From Pseudomonas lactis (GTDB taxonomy: Bacteria; Pseudomonadota; Gammaproteobacteria; Pseudomonadales; Pseudomonadaceae), in assembly GCF_001439845.1 (NCBI RefSeq), contig NZ_JYLO01000008.1:124001-188000 (forward strand): a stretch of 64,000 nt of DNA, given 5' to 3'. This document shows, one piece after another, positions 1 through 9,312 of this stretch. Numbering within the stretch: position 1 is the stretch's first letter; each line of letters opens with the position of its first letter. The translations under genes were made by a program, and so were the position numbers. A model generated the notes under the pieces. That model saw only the letters and a program-made list of their open reading frames with translations. It searched no databases and was not told the origin of the DNA.

Positions 1-64
1 TCAGGCTTTGGCATCCTGCAATCAGAGAGACGCAGAACCCCAATGGTTCCCGCCAGGGCCAGGC

Positions 65-1150
65 TTATTGTTCGGCGATCAGCGCTTCAACCTTGAGGAT
101 CTGCGCCTGCAGCGTCGCGCGGTCCTTGCAACGCAGGTTGGCGTGGCCGACCTTGCGCCCGGCCTTGAAGGCCTTGCCGTAGTGATGCACGTGGCAATCC
201 TTGATCGCCATCACGCGCTCCACTGGCGGCACAGAACCGATGAAGTTGAGCATGGCACTCTCGCCGATCTTGGCCGTGGAGCCCAACGGCAAGCCCGCCA
301 CCGCCCGCAGGTGGTTTTCGAACTGGCTGCACTCGGCGCCTTCGGTGGTCCAGTGCCCGGAGTTGTGCACACGCGGGGCGATTTCGTTGGCCTTCAGGCC
401 ACCGTCGACTTCAAAGAACTCGAACGCCATCACGCCGACATAATCCAGTTGCTTGAGGACGCGGCTGGAATAATCTTCGGCCAGGGCCTGCAGCGGGTGG
501 TCGGTGCTGGCCACGGAAAGCTTGAGAATGCCGCTGTCGTGGGTGTTGTGCACCAACGGGTAGAAGCGGGTTTCACCATCACGGGCCCGCACGGCGATCA
601 GAGACACTTCGCCGGTGAACGGCACAAAGCCTTCCAGCAGGCAGGCGACGCTGCCCAGCTCGGCAAAGGTACCGACCACATCGGCGGCGGTGCGCAGGAC
701 TTTCTGGCCCTTGCCGTCGTAACCCAGGGTGCGGGTTTTCAACACCGCCGGCAGGCCGATGCTGGCGACTGCGGCGTCCAGGTCGGCCTGGGACTGGATA
801 TCGGCGAAGGCGGGTGTCGGAATGCCCAGGTCCTTGAACATGCTCTTTTCGAACCAGCGGTCGCGAGCGATGCGCAAGGCTTCGGCGCTCGGGTACACCG
901 GCACGAACTGCGACAGGAAGGCCACGGTTTCAGCCGGGACGCTTTCGAATTCGAAGGTCACAAGGTCGACTTCATCGGCCAGTTGGCGCAGGTGGTCCGG
1001 GTCGCTGTAGTCAGCGCGTAGGTGTTCACCCAGGGCCGCAGCGCAGGCGTCCGGCGCCGGGTCCAGGAAAGCGAAGTTCATCCCCAGCGGCGTACCCGCC
1101 AAAGCCAGCATGCGGCCCAGTTGGCCGCCACCGATTACACCGATCTTCAT
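65..1150 (-). CDS. purK: N5-carboxyaminoimidazole ribonucleotide synthase PurK
   Basis: PurK is the ATP-grasp enzyme that makes N5-CAIR from AIR, ATP and bicarbonate in de novo purine synthesis. The 361-aa protein opens with the family N-terminus MKIGVIGGGQLGRML and carries the ATP-grasp core (KTRTLGYDGKGQ, LLEGFVPFTGEVSLI) and the NEIAPRVHNSGHWT segment typical of PurK. An earlier in-frame ATG lies three codons upstream, but the GAGG ribosome site fits the ATG at 1150 better. It sits 11 bp downstream of purE on the same strand, so the two form the usual purEK operon. Length and motifs are complete. Confidence 0.97.
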   Translation of the reverse strand: MKIGVIGGGQLGRMLALAGTPLGMNFAFLDPAPDACAAALGEHLRADYSDPDHLRQLADEVDLVTFEFESVPAETVAFLSQFVPVYPSAEALRIARDRWFEKSMFKDLGIPTPAFADIQSQADLDAAVASIGLPAVLKTRTLGYDGKGQKVLRTAADVVGTFAELGSVACLLEGFVPFTGEVSLIAVRARDGETRFYPLVHNTHDSGILKLSVASTDHPLQALAEDYSSRVLKQLDYVGVMAFEFFEVDGGLKANEIAPRVHNSGHWTTEGAECSQFENHLRAVAGLPLGSTAKIGESAMLNFIGSVPPVERVMAIKDCHVHHYGKAFKAGRKVGHANLRCKDRATLQAQILKVEALIAEQ

Positions 1151-1161
1151 CAATAACAACC

Positions 1162-1653
1162 TCAGGCGATGCGTGGGTCTGGATTGTCCAGCACGCTGTC
1201 TGTCTGCTCAGCACGGAATTTTTTCAGCACCGCATGAAACTGCGGGTGCTTGGCACCCAGGATGCTGGCCGACAGCAAGGCTGCGTTGATCGCGCCGGCC
1301 TTGCCGATCGCCAGGGTTGCCACCGGGATGCCGGCCGGCATCTGCACGATGGACAACAGCGAATCCACGCCCGAGAGCATCGACGACTGCACCGGCACGC
1401 CAAGCACGGGCAGGTGAGTCTTGGCCGCACACATGCCAGGCAAGTGCGCCGCGCCGCCGGCACCGGCGATGATCACCTCGATGCCACGGGATTCTGCTTC
1501 ATCGGCATACTGGAACAGCAAATCCGGGGTGCGGTGGGCGGAGACCACCTTCACTTCGTACGGAATGCCGAGTTTTTCCAGCATATCGGCGGTGTGGCTA
1601 AGGGTGGACCAATCGGACTTGGAGCCCATGATCACGCCAACCAATGCACTCAT
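1162..1653 (-). CDS. purE: N5-carboxyaminoimidazole ribonucleotide mutase PurE
   Basis: PurE (class I) converts N5-CAIR to CAIR, the step after PurK. The 163-aa protein has the family start [15 protein letters not shown] with the phosphate-binding GSxSD loop, the SAHRTP motif and [11 protein letters not shown], and matches the usual length of about 160 aa. The start is supported by an AGAGG ribosome site. Its leader carries several hairpins, one with a U-tract, described separately. Confidence 0.97.
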   Translation of the reverse strand: MSALVGVIMGSKSDWSTLSHTADMLEKLGIPYEVKVVSAHRTPDLLFQYADEAESRGIEVIIAGAGGAAHLPGMCAAKTHLPVLGVPVQSSMLSGVDSLLSIVQMPAGIPVATLAIGKAGAINAALLSASILGAKHPQFHAVLKKFRAEQTDSVLDNPDPRIA

Positions 1654-1795
1654 CGTCGTGCCTCTTCTCTCTGGGCGCCCGCAGGCGCGTCAAAAAACAA
1701 CAAGCCACGCGGGAGACCGGCGTGGCTTGGTGTACGAATTAAGGCCGGTTGGACCGGCCGAAGGCCGCGCAGTATACCGTAATAATCCAGATAAA
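1654..1795 (-). promoter_or_regulatory. Structured leader/promoter of purEK
   Basis: Read on the minus strand, a TATACT -10-like hexamer lies near 1772-1777. It is followed by a GGCCGGT/ACCGGCC hairpin (1743-1759), a terminator-like hairpin with a U-rich tail (1691-1729) and a GC-rich hairpin just before the ribosome site (about 1673-1689). If transcription starts at that hexamer, the terminator is inside the purE leader and could act as an attenuator. The promoter call is inferred from one hexamer only. Confidence 0.4.
1691..1729 (-). terminator. Rho-independent-type hairpin upstream of purE
   Basis: A perfect 10-bp stem (CAAGCCACGC at 1701-1710 with GCGTGGCTTG at 1720-1729) is followed on the minus strand by a TTGTTTTTTG tract. 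It could end the hipBA-like transcript, which stops at 1849, or work as an attenuator for purEK. Confidence 0.65.
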
Positions 1796-1848
1796 CAGCC
1801 CCTGGGATGACCATCTGTCTAGCGGCGCAAAGTGGCAGTTTTATTGAC

Positions 1849-3156
1849 TTAAGAGTCAGGCGCGAGGTCCATTCGATGGGTCTTGGCAATGGCATCGATC
1901 ATGACCGACGAGACCCCCACTTCTGCAGCGATCACAGGCCATTGCGCCACCGCCTCATGCACCTCACGGATGATCTGCATGGCCTTCAGCCCTTTGATCT
2001 GGCTGCCCACACTGAGCAGGTCATCGACCACAAAATTGTCGCGCTTACCGTTGATACTCATCTGATGGCTGTCGACCCAGAAGTTTCCAGGCATGTAGGA
2101 CCAGGTAACGTCATAGGCAGGCGACAAATACCAGGTACCGTCAGTGTCCAGCAAAAAGCTGATGTTCTTGGTGTGGTCGTCCTGGTTTCGAGCGATAACG
2201 TTGAACACCATGCGCCTGAAAAACTGCTCCGCCTCCCGGCGCCCCAGTTTCAGCGCCCTGAACACGCTCAGGGCCTCGGCGTAGGAGTACTCACCCGGTT
2301 TTTTGTAGTCGGCATGGTCCAGTGCGCACAACGTCGCGGTGTGAATCTTGTCGCCGTCATCGGTGCGGTCGAATCGCTTGGTCATGAAGTGAGCACGCCC
2401 CCCCTCTTCAAGCAGACGGCACTCAGCCATTACCACACCGGCTTGCCTGGCCATCAGGTGGTAGGCATATTCAATGCGACCAAACCCCTGGCTATCGGCA
2501 AGCACGTCGGTGTTTTTTGCGACATCGAACTTGAGCAACCAGTAGCTATAGCCTTTGGGCGCTGGAACCTGCCCTGACCTGATATGCCCTTCGCGATTGA
2601 TGGCAATGATCGCCTTTGCGCGAGCGCCACCGGCACTTGTGCCCACCTGGATCAAGCGCTGCAACGCGGCGTCGTCGACGCTAGGGTCATTGGATGCCAG
2701 CCGGTCCTCCAGGCTTTGGCGCCCCGAGAGCACCTCCCCAGCCAACTGGGCCAGCGCCGCGATCTCGATCGTTTGGGCCTCATTCGCCTCAGTATTCATG
2801 GCCGGCCGATATTCCAGCGCGCCCATCCCGCGATTACCTTGGTAAAGGAGTCGATCCACCGGCGTGAACGAAAGCTTGTCGCGACCCTGCTGCGCCAACC
2901 ACGCGTTGATCAATGCATTACCGAAATCATCCGGAAGCGAGTCGGCAAAAATCGCCGGAAGCGCCTTATAGGTTTCCCGGTTCAGGTTGGTGAATGCGTA
3001 GGTGTACCCGGCGCGGGCGGGCATGTGAATGGGCGAGATCTCAAGCCCCGTGGCGACAAACTCGGGTGAAAACTCGAACTCGCCCACCTGGGTTGTCTCG
3101 TCCCAATTGAGCGCTCCGACGTATAAATCCCATAAATAGATCTGTGCAATCACCAA
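1849..3156 (-). CDS. HipA-like serine/threonine kinase toxin
   Basis: A 435-aa protein of the HipA family, kinases that act as toxins in type II toxin-antitoxin pairs; E. coli HipA phosphorylates glutamyl-tRNA synthetase. Visible landmarks are the N-terminal HipA coupling region (GNRGMGALEYRP near residue 107), the nucleotide-binding loop (VGTSAGGARAKAI near 171), the catalytic ARNQDDHTKN segment near 325 and the metal-binding SPAYD near 346, so the kinase looks intact. Its start overlaps the end of the upstream HTH gene by 7 bp, the usual antitoxin-then-toxin order. The cellular target cannot be read from sequence. Confidence 0.9.
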   Translation of the reverse strand: MVIAQIYLWDLYVGALNWDETTQVGEFEFSPEFVATGLEISPIHMPARAGYTYAFTNLNRETYKALPAIFADSLPDDFGNALINAWLAQQGRDKLSFTPVDRLLYQGNRGMGALEYRPAMNTEANEAQTIEIAALAQLAGEVLSGRQSLEDRLASNDPSVDDAALQRLIQVGTSAGGARAKAIIAINREGHIRSGQVPAPKGYSYWLLKFDVAKNTDVLADSQGFGRIEYAYHLMARQAGVVMAECRLLEEGGRAHFMTKRFDRTDDGDKIHTATLCALDHADYKKPGEYSYAEALSVFRALKLGRREAEQFFRRMVFNVIARNQDDHTKNISFLLDTDGTWYLSPAYDVTWSYMPGNFWVDSHQMSINGKRDNFVVDDLLSVGSQIKGLKAMQIIREVHEAVAQWPVIAAEVGVSSVMIDAIAKTHRMDLAPDS

Positions 3157-3530
3157 CGGGTGTCCTTTTTGACTGCGTCGGGCACAAGGCGCTTTTTCTG
3201 GCCCGGTATAGAGGTGGTTTCGGATGAGTCTTTGCGGGTGGTATAGGCGCGCTGACGTTTTTTCCCAGCCATTTTCGCCATCTGGATGGGGCTTGAACGC
3301 ACCTCCTCGACCAGAGAACTCAACCGATCCAGTTCCCCGATCACCCGCAATACCGCAATCAGATTGAGCAAGGTGCCCTTGCCCGCCATCAACTGCCGTA
3401 ACGTCGTGCGGGAAATACCCGCCTCCTCGGCAACCGTTTCCTGATTGATGTTCTTCTTCACCCTCAAGGCTTCAACGCGCGAGCCAATCGTTTGTGCGAT
3501 AGCTTGCTCACTCATCGTCGTCATTCGCAT
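3150..3530 (-). CDS. HipB-like helix-turn-helix antitoxin
   Basis: A protein of about 126 aa with an Xre/Cro-type helix-turn-helix (SRVEALRVKKNINQETVAEEA, then GISRTTLRQLMAGKG) near residues 15-65 and a basic, lysine-rich C-terminal tail. The longest frame starts at a TTG (3551), but an AGGA site precedes the ATG at 3530, and the ATGs at 3524 and 3515 are also possible. It overlaps the HipA-like gene by 7 bp. By analogy with HipB it should neutralise the kinase and repress its own promoter, which holds four TGATCA palindromes. Confidence 0.85.
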   Translation of the reverse strand: MRMTTMSEQAIAQTIGSRVEALRVKKNINQETVAEEAGISRTTLRQLMAGKGTLLNLIAVLRVIGELDRLSSLVEEVRSSPIQMAKMAGKKRQRAYTTRKDSSETTSIPGQKKRLVPDAVKKDTRW

Positions 3531-3544
3531 TTTGTGCAGTTTCC

Positions 3545-3651
3545 TGATCAAAAGATGGATTTACACAAACCTCTGATCAGTATTCTAGCCAATATTTATC
3601 CCGGCAAGTGATCACGTATTGAACAATACTTTTTGGGCACAAAAATGATCA
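3545..3651. promoter_or_regulatory. Four TGATCA palindromes in the hipBA-like promoter region
   Basis: TGATCA occurs at 3545-3550, 3574-3579, 3609-3614 and 3646-3651, the middle two followed by (G/C)TATT-like sequence. The block is AT-rich compared with its surroundings and lies directly upstream of the antitoxin start, where HipB-type proteins bind repeated palindromes. Binding here is inferred. Confidence 0.5.
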
Positions 3652-3699
3652 AAACATGATAAAAATCGATTTATTGAGCACTAAACCACTCAATTTCAT

Positions 3700-4620
3700 T
3701 CAAGCGAGACCTCGATCTCCTTGCGCTGCCGCACCTTCCAGCTTGCGCCACAACAACCGCACATTCGCCTTGCGCACCAACGCGCAGCGATACAAGCGAA
3801 TCTCCAGCGGCACATGCCATTGCGGCCCGCCGCACACCACCAGTTCGCCCCGTGCCAACTCTGCACGTACGCTCAACTGCGGTACCCAGGCGATACCCAG
3901 GCCTTCGAGCGCCATACTCTTGAGGCTGTCGGCCATGGCGGTTTCGTAAATGGTCGTAAAGCGCAGGGCCCGCTGGCGCAGCAGCAAATTCACCGAGCGG
4001 CCCAGGAACGCGCCGGCGCTGTAGGCCAGCAGCGGCACACTGCCCTCGCCTTCCAGGTCGAACAGCGGCTTGCCATCGGCATCGGCGGCACATACCGGGA
4101 GCATTTCGGTGTTACCCAGGTGCAGCGACGGGAAAATCTCGGCGTCCATTTGCATCGCCGCGTCCGGGTCATAGAACGCCAGCATCAGGTCGCAACCGCC
4201 TTCGCGCAGGGCGTGCACGGCGTCGCCGACGTTGGTGGCCACCAGCCGCGTGGCAATGTTCAGCCCTTCGTTGCGCAACTGCGCGATCCAGCGTGGGAAG
4301 AACCCCAAGGCCAGGGAGTGGGCGGCCGCCACTTGCATGACTTCGCCCTGCCCGCCTTCCAGATGATGCAAATGGCGCAGCACTTCGCCCAGCTGTTCGA
4401 CCACCGTGCGCGCCGTCACCAGAAACAACTGCCCGGCCGCTGTCAGCTCCACCGGCGTGCGTGAACGGTTGACCAGCGTCAGCCCCAACGCGGCTTCCAG
4501 GCTGCGGATACGCCGACTGAACGCCGGCTGGGTGACAAAGCGCCGCTCAGCCGCCTGGGAAAAACTACGCGTCGCCGCCAGGGCGCTGAAGTCTTCCAAC
4601 CACTTGCTCTCAAGGTTCAT
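3700..4620 (-). CDS. LysR-family transcriptional regulator divergent from aspA
   Basis: A 306-aa LysR-type regulator with an N-terminal winged helix-turn-helix (WLEDFSALAATRSFSQAAERR, then TQPAFSRRIRSLE) and a C-terminal LysR substrate-binding domain. The frame is open upstream to 4704, but a GGGAGG ribosome site 5 nt before the ATG at 4620 fixes the start. It is transcribed away from aspartase and is therefore its likely regulator. An inverted repeat of the LysR type sits between them. The effector is unknown; aspartate or a dicarboxylate would fit the context. Confidence 0.88.
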   Translation of the reverse strand: MNLESKWLEDFSALAATRSFSQAAERRFVTQPAFSRRIRSLEAALGLTLVNRSRTPVELTAAGQLFLVTARTVVEQLGEVLRHLHHLEGGQGEVMQVAAAHSLALGFFPRWIAQLRNEGLNIATRLVATNVGDAVHALREGGCDLMLAFYDPDAAMQMDAEIFPSLHLGNTEMLPVCAADADGKPLFDLEGEGSVPLLAYSAGAFLGRSVNLLLRQRALRFTTIYETAMADSLKSMALEGLGIAWVPQLSVRAELARGELVVCGGPQWHVPLEIRLYRCALVRKANVRLLWRKLEGAAAQGDRGLA

Positions 4621-4688
4621 CACTGCCTCCCACGGAATGCACCATTTTGGCACACACGCCCGCCAAGATAACCGGGTCACATCCACAT

Positions 4689-4705
4689 TATGCCGTTTGT
4701 GCATA
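4689..4705. promoter_or_regulatory. LysR-type inverted repeat in the lysR-aspA intergenic region
   Basis: TATGC-N7-GCATA, containing a T-N11-A core (T at 4691, A at 4703), lies between the divergent LysR and aspA genes. This is the form and place expected for a LysR-family recognition site. Confidence 0.4.
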
Positions 4706-4801
4706 GGCCAGTGTTTAACAGCATTGGCCCAAAAAGTCCTACAAGCCTAGCATTCGCAGCGTTCCGGCCAGTCCCGGGTCCATATTGAGATGATCTCCGT
4801 C

Positions 4802-6226
<1,425 letters not shown>

Positions 6227-6280
6227 GCGTTTGTTGCACCGCTCACCAGGCTGAGGGACTAGACACCTCTCACCTTTTGA

Positions 6281-6315
6281 GGGCTTGAAGACTCGTTCTT
6301 CAGGCCCTTTTTTTT
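6281..6315 (+). terminator. Rho-independent terminator of aspA
   Basis: A 10-bp stem (GGGCTTGAAG at 6281-6290 with CTTCAGGCCC at 6298-6307, one G-U pair) with a 7-nt loop is followed by eight T residues. Confidence 0.92.
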
Positions 6316-6357
6316 GCCTGTAATTCTTCTTATATACAGCGCACATCTTTCAACTGC

Positions 6358-6510
6358 GTTTCACATATAAAACATGCGCCCCGACTGCGTTACTTGAAAA
6401 AGCATTAATTGATTGCAACTTCCCATTCCGTGCACAAGCGGTGTGCAATTTCGTGCCATATAAGAACAATGGTTTCATATATGAAACGTGCGATTTTGAT
6501 CCATATAAAC
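6358..6510. promoter_or_regulatory. Cluster of CATATAAAC-type operator repeats upstream of the ABC/catabolic operon
   Basis: Related sites occur at 6358-6373 (GTTTCACATATAAAAC), 6455-6466 (CCATATAAGAAC), 6472-6487 (GTTTCATATATGAAAC, a perfect 16-bp palindrome) and 6498-6510 (GATCCATATAAAC). The same motif recurs upstream of the porin at 21741. They lie about 80-220 bp upstream of the candidate -24/-12 promoter, a normal distance for an enhancer-binding activator. Which protein binds is unknown. Confidence 0.55.
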
Positions 6511-6564
6511 ATAAGCCGCTAATTTAAAAGGTAATTCAACAAACCTTTGTAGGAATTAACTCAC

Positions 6565-6580
6565 TGGCATTGTTCATGCA
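6565..6580 (+). promoter_or_regulatory. Candidate sigma-54 (-24/-12) promoter of the catabolic operon
   Basis: TGGCATTGTTCATGCA has the invariant GG-N10-GC spacing of RpoN promoters and differs from TGGCAC-N5-TTGCA at only a few positions. It lies 45-60 bp before the first gene of the operon, downstream of the repeated palindromes. Confidence 0.55.
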
Positions 6581-6581
6581 C

Positions 6582-6606
6582 TAAACGGCGTATCACCTAT
6601 AAAACA
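6582..6606. promoter_or_regulatory. 25-bp leader element shared with the porin gene (copy 1)
   Basis: The sequence running from TAAACGGCGT to ATAAAACA matches the element at 21841-21865 at 22 of 25 positions. It lies just upstream of the ATPase gene. It could be an operator or a conserved 5' UTR element. Confidence 0.5.
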
Positions 6607-6624
6607 GACCAGAGTACCTTCCTG

Positions 6625-7476
6625 ATGGCTGTGAAAGAGATGTACGCCGTGACGCCCCAATGGAATACGCCCGCACTTAAGGAAGAGCTGGAGCCGACTG
6701 AAATTGAATTCCGTAATGTCGGTAAATGTTTCCCAGCCAAAGGTAAAACAGAAGCGCCCTTTGCCATTCGCGATGTGAACTTCAAGATCCGTCGCGGCGA
6801 GGTCGTGTCGATCATCGGCCCGTCCGGCTGTGGCAAGAGCACCATCCTCAACATGGGTTCTGGCCTGTATCGCCCCACTGAAGGTGAAGTCTTCGTGGGC
6901 GGCGAACCGGTGACCGGGCCTGTGCCGCAAGTCGCGTTCATGCTGCAAAAAGATTTGCTGATGCCGTGGCGCAGCATTCGCCGCAATGTCGAACTGGGCC
7001 TGGAGATTCAAGGCGTGCCCAGCGCGACCCGGCAGAAGGTAGCCTTGGACTTGCTCGACCGTTGCCACCTCAACGGCTTCGCCGATCACTACCCGTTCCA
7101 ACTCTCCGGCGGTATGCGCCAACGCGCTGCCCTGGCACGCACCCTGGCCATCGACCCCCAGGTGTTGTTCCTTGATGAGCCGTTTTCCGCCCTCGACGCC
7201 CAGACCAAGATGATCCTGCAGCAGGACATGGCGCGGATGCTGTTCGATGAAAAGAAGACCGCGCTGTTCATCACCCACGACCTGATCGAGGGCATCGCCA
7301 TGTCCGACCGGTTGCTGGTCATGAGCGCCCGCCCCGGCACCATCATCGAAGAAATCAGCATCGACCTGCCGTTTCGCGACAACCCGCTGGAGCGCCGCAA
7401 GCTACCGGAGATTGGCCCGCTGGTCGGTCGCCTGATGGAACTGCTGCACGTCGGCGCCGACACCGAACTGCACTGA
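6625..7476 (+). CDS. ABC transporter ATPase, nitrate/sulfonate/taurine type
   Basis: The 283-aa ATP-binding subunit of an importer in the TauB/SsuB/NrtD group. It shows Walker A (GPSGCGKST near residue 66), the signature LSGGMRQRAALA near 159, Walker B with the D-loop (VLFLDEPFSALDAQ near 180) and the H-loop (FITHDL). It is the first gene of a long plus-strand operon and is followed by the binding protein and permease, so the importer is complete. Family members import sulfonates, nitrate, thiamine precursors or aromatic acids such as phthalate. The operon's enzymes favour an aromatic or heterocyclic carboxylate here. No good Shine-Dalgarno sequence is visible before this ATG. Confidence 0.9.
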   Translation: MAVKEMYAVTPQWNTPALKEELEPTEIEFRNVGKCFPAKGKTEAPFAIRDVNFKIRRGEVVSIIGPSGCGKSTILNMGSGLYRPTEGEVFVGGEPVTGPVPQVAFMLQKDLLMPWRSIRRNVELGLEIQGVPSATRQKVALDLLDRCHLNGFADHYPFQLSGGMRQRAALARTLAIDPQVLFLDEPFSALDAQTKMILQQDMARMLFDEKKTALFITHDLIEGIAMSDRLLVMSARPGTIIEEISIDLPFRDNPLERRKLPEIGPLVGRLMELLHVGADTELH

Positions 7477-7515
7477 TTGCCGCGCTTGCGGCCCCCAACC
7501 GATTCAGGAGTTCCC

Positions 7516-8508
7516 ATGCTCAAGTCTCTGTTCCAACGTTTCTGCGCGCTCAGCCTTGGCCTCGGCCTGACCTGCGCGGCCCAGGCGCAGCCAACCGACG
7601 TCACCTACCTGCTGCCGGCCCCACCTAACTTGCCAGCCTTTGCACCGTGGATCATCGCCAAGGAAAAAGGCTACTACGCGGCCCAGGACCTGAACCTCAC
7701 GTTCATTGCCGCCAAAGGTGGCGTCGACGTGGCCAAGCAGATCGGCGCCGGCAATGCCCTGCTCGGCGGCGCCATCGGCGACACGCCGATCATGGTGCGC
7801 GGCAACGGTATTCCGGTGCGCGCCGTGGCGGTGCTGGGCGCGGGCGGCGTGACCATGATCGCCACCCATTCCAAGGACAACATCAATAACGTCAGCGACC
7901 TCAAGGGCAAGACCATGACGGTGATGTCGTATTCCGACACCACCTATTACGCGCTGCTCGCTTCGTTGCGCAAGGCCGGCCTTGGCAAGAACGATGTGGA
8001 CATCCAGGCCGCTGGGCCTGCCGGCGTCTGGCAACTGTTTACGGCCAACAAGGCCCAGGCTATGGCCGGCGTGCCGGACTGGATGGTCACCGCCGAAGAA
8101 GCCGGCGCGCAGATCAAGCTGATTCCCCAGGAACAGATCTTCGAAAGCATGGCCCAGGCCATCCTCGCCTCGGATGACGCCATCAAAAACCACCCCCAGG
8201 TGGTGCGCGGTGTGGTGCAGGCCACGCTCAAAGGCATGCACGACATTATCCAGGACCCGCGTGCCGCCGCCGTCACCTTTGCCAAAGCGGTCCCGACCTA
8301 CGCCGGCAAGGAAGACTCACTGGAGAAAATCTTCAAGCTCTATGTCGAGCACGTCTACGCCAACCAGCGCGTACTGGGGCACATCGACCCCGAGCGCCTG
8401 GACAAGGTCCGCCAGTTCTACGTGAGCGAAGGCATCGTCCCCCGGGAAACCCCGCTGGATGAGCTGTTCACCAACCAATTCGTCGACAGCCCGGTCGCCG
8501 CGCAATAA
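7516..8508 (+). CDS. ABC transporter substrate-binding protein (NMT1/TauA-like)
   Basis: A 330-aa periplasmic binding protein with a cleavable signal peptide (MLKSLFQRFCALSLGLGL, then cleavage near AQAQ). The start at 7516 is chosen because of a GGAG ribosome site and the signal peptide; the frame is open from 7477. The mature part begins with the NMT1/THI5-like pattern (APWIIAKEKGYYAAQDLNL, GGVDVAKQIGAGNALLGGA). It lies 39 bp downstream of the ATPase. It determines the substrate of the importer, but the ligand cannot be read from sequence. Confidence 0.9.
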   Translation: MLKSLFQRFCALSLGLGLTCAAQAQPTDVTYLLPAPPNLPAFAPWIIAKEKGYYAAQDLNLTFIAAKGGVDVAKQIGAGNALLGGAIGDTPIMVRGNGIPVRAVAVLGAGGVTMIATHSKDNINNVSDLKGKTMTVMSYSDTTYYALLASLRKAGLGKNDVDIQAAGPAGVWQLFTANKAQAMAGVPDWMVTAEEAGAQIKLIPQEQIFESMAQAILASDDAIKNHPQVVRGVVQATLKGMHDIIQDPRAAAVTFAKAVPTYAGKEDSLEKIFKLYVEHVYANQRVLGHIDPERLDKVRQFYVSEGIVPRETPLDELFTNQFVDSPVAAQ

Positions 8509-8535
8509 CGCACCGGACAACAAGGTACGCATACG

Positions 8536-9312
8536 ATGAAAAACCTGAACCCCTCCGTGCTCGGTAGCGTGGCGCTGCTGATCCTGTTCCTGGCGCTCTG
8601 GCAATGGGGCCCCGGGCTGCTCGGCATGCCCGAATTCGTCATGCCCAAACTCAGCCGCGTGGCCCAGGAAAGCCTGGTGATGTGGCACAGCGGCGGCCTG
8701 CTGCAACACACCCTGATCACCGCCATGGAGATCGTCGTCGGCTTCGCCCTGGGCGCCTTGCTGGGCGTGATGATTGGTGTGTCCCTGGGCCTGTCGCCCG
8801 CGGCGGAAGCAATGCTGTCGCCCTACATCCTGGCGTTGCAGATTGCACCGAAGGTCGCCTTTGCGCCGCTGTTCGTGATGTGGCTGGGCTACACCATCTA
8901 CCCGAAAATTCTGATCGCAATCCTGATTGTGTTTTTCCCGGTGATGATCAACGTGCTCTCGGCGATCCGCACGGTCGACCCGGACATGATCAACCTGGTG
9001 CGCACCATGAACGCCAGCCGCTGGCAGATCTTTCGCCTGGTGGAATTTCCCTCAGCCATGGCCGCGCTGTTTTCCGGCCTGCGCATCGCCTCCACCCTGG
9101 CCGTGATCGGCGTCACCGTCGGTGAGCTGGTCGGCGGCAACCAGGGCCTGGGCTTTCTGTTGGTGGACGCCGAGGGCCAAGGCAACACGGCCGGTGTATT
9201 CGTCGCCATCGTCATGCTCACCCTGATTGGGGTGGTCGCCTACGGCGCCGTGGTGTGGGCAGAAAAACGCGTCCTGCACTACATGCCCAAAGCCATGTTG
9301 AGCACGCAATGA
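8536..9312 (+). CDS. ABC transporter permease (TauC/SsuC-like)
   Basis: A 258-aa inner-membrane permease with about six hydrophobic segments and a BPD_transp_1 core, including the EAA-type loop facing the ATPase (NASRWQIFRLVEFPSA, then GLRIASTLAVIGVTVGE). It lies 27 bp after the binding protein. Its stop overlaps the start of the next gene in an ATGA junction, so translation is probably coupled to the SDR. Confidence 0.9.
   Translation: MKNLNPSVLGSVALLILFLALWQWGPGLLGMPEFVMPKLSRVAQESLVMWHSGGLLQHTLITAMEIVVGFALGALLGVMIGVSLGLSPAAEAMLSPYILALQIAPKVAFAPLFVMWLGYTIYPKILIAILIVFFPVMINVLSAIRTVDPDMINLVRTMNASRWQIFRLVEFPSAMAALFSGLRIASTLAVIGVTVGELVGGNQGLGFLLVDAEGQGNTAGVFVAIVMLTLIGVVAYGAVVWAEKRVLHYMPKAMLSTQ

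Noticed and set aside
1..64. Possible end of another minus-strand gene at the left edge (TCA at 1-3 could be a stop)
   Set aside because: Only a few codons would be visible, which is too little to support a gene call.
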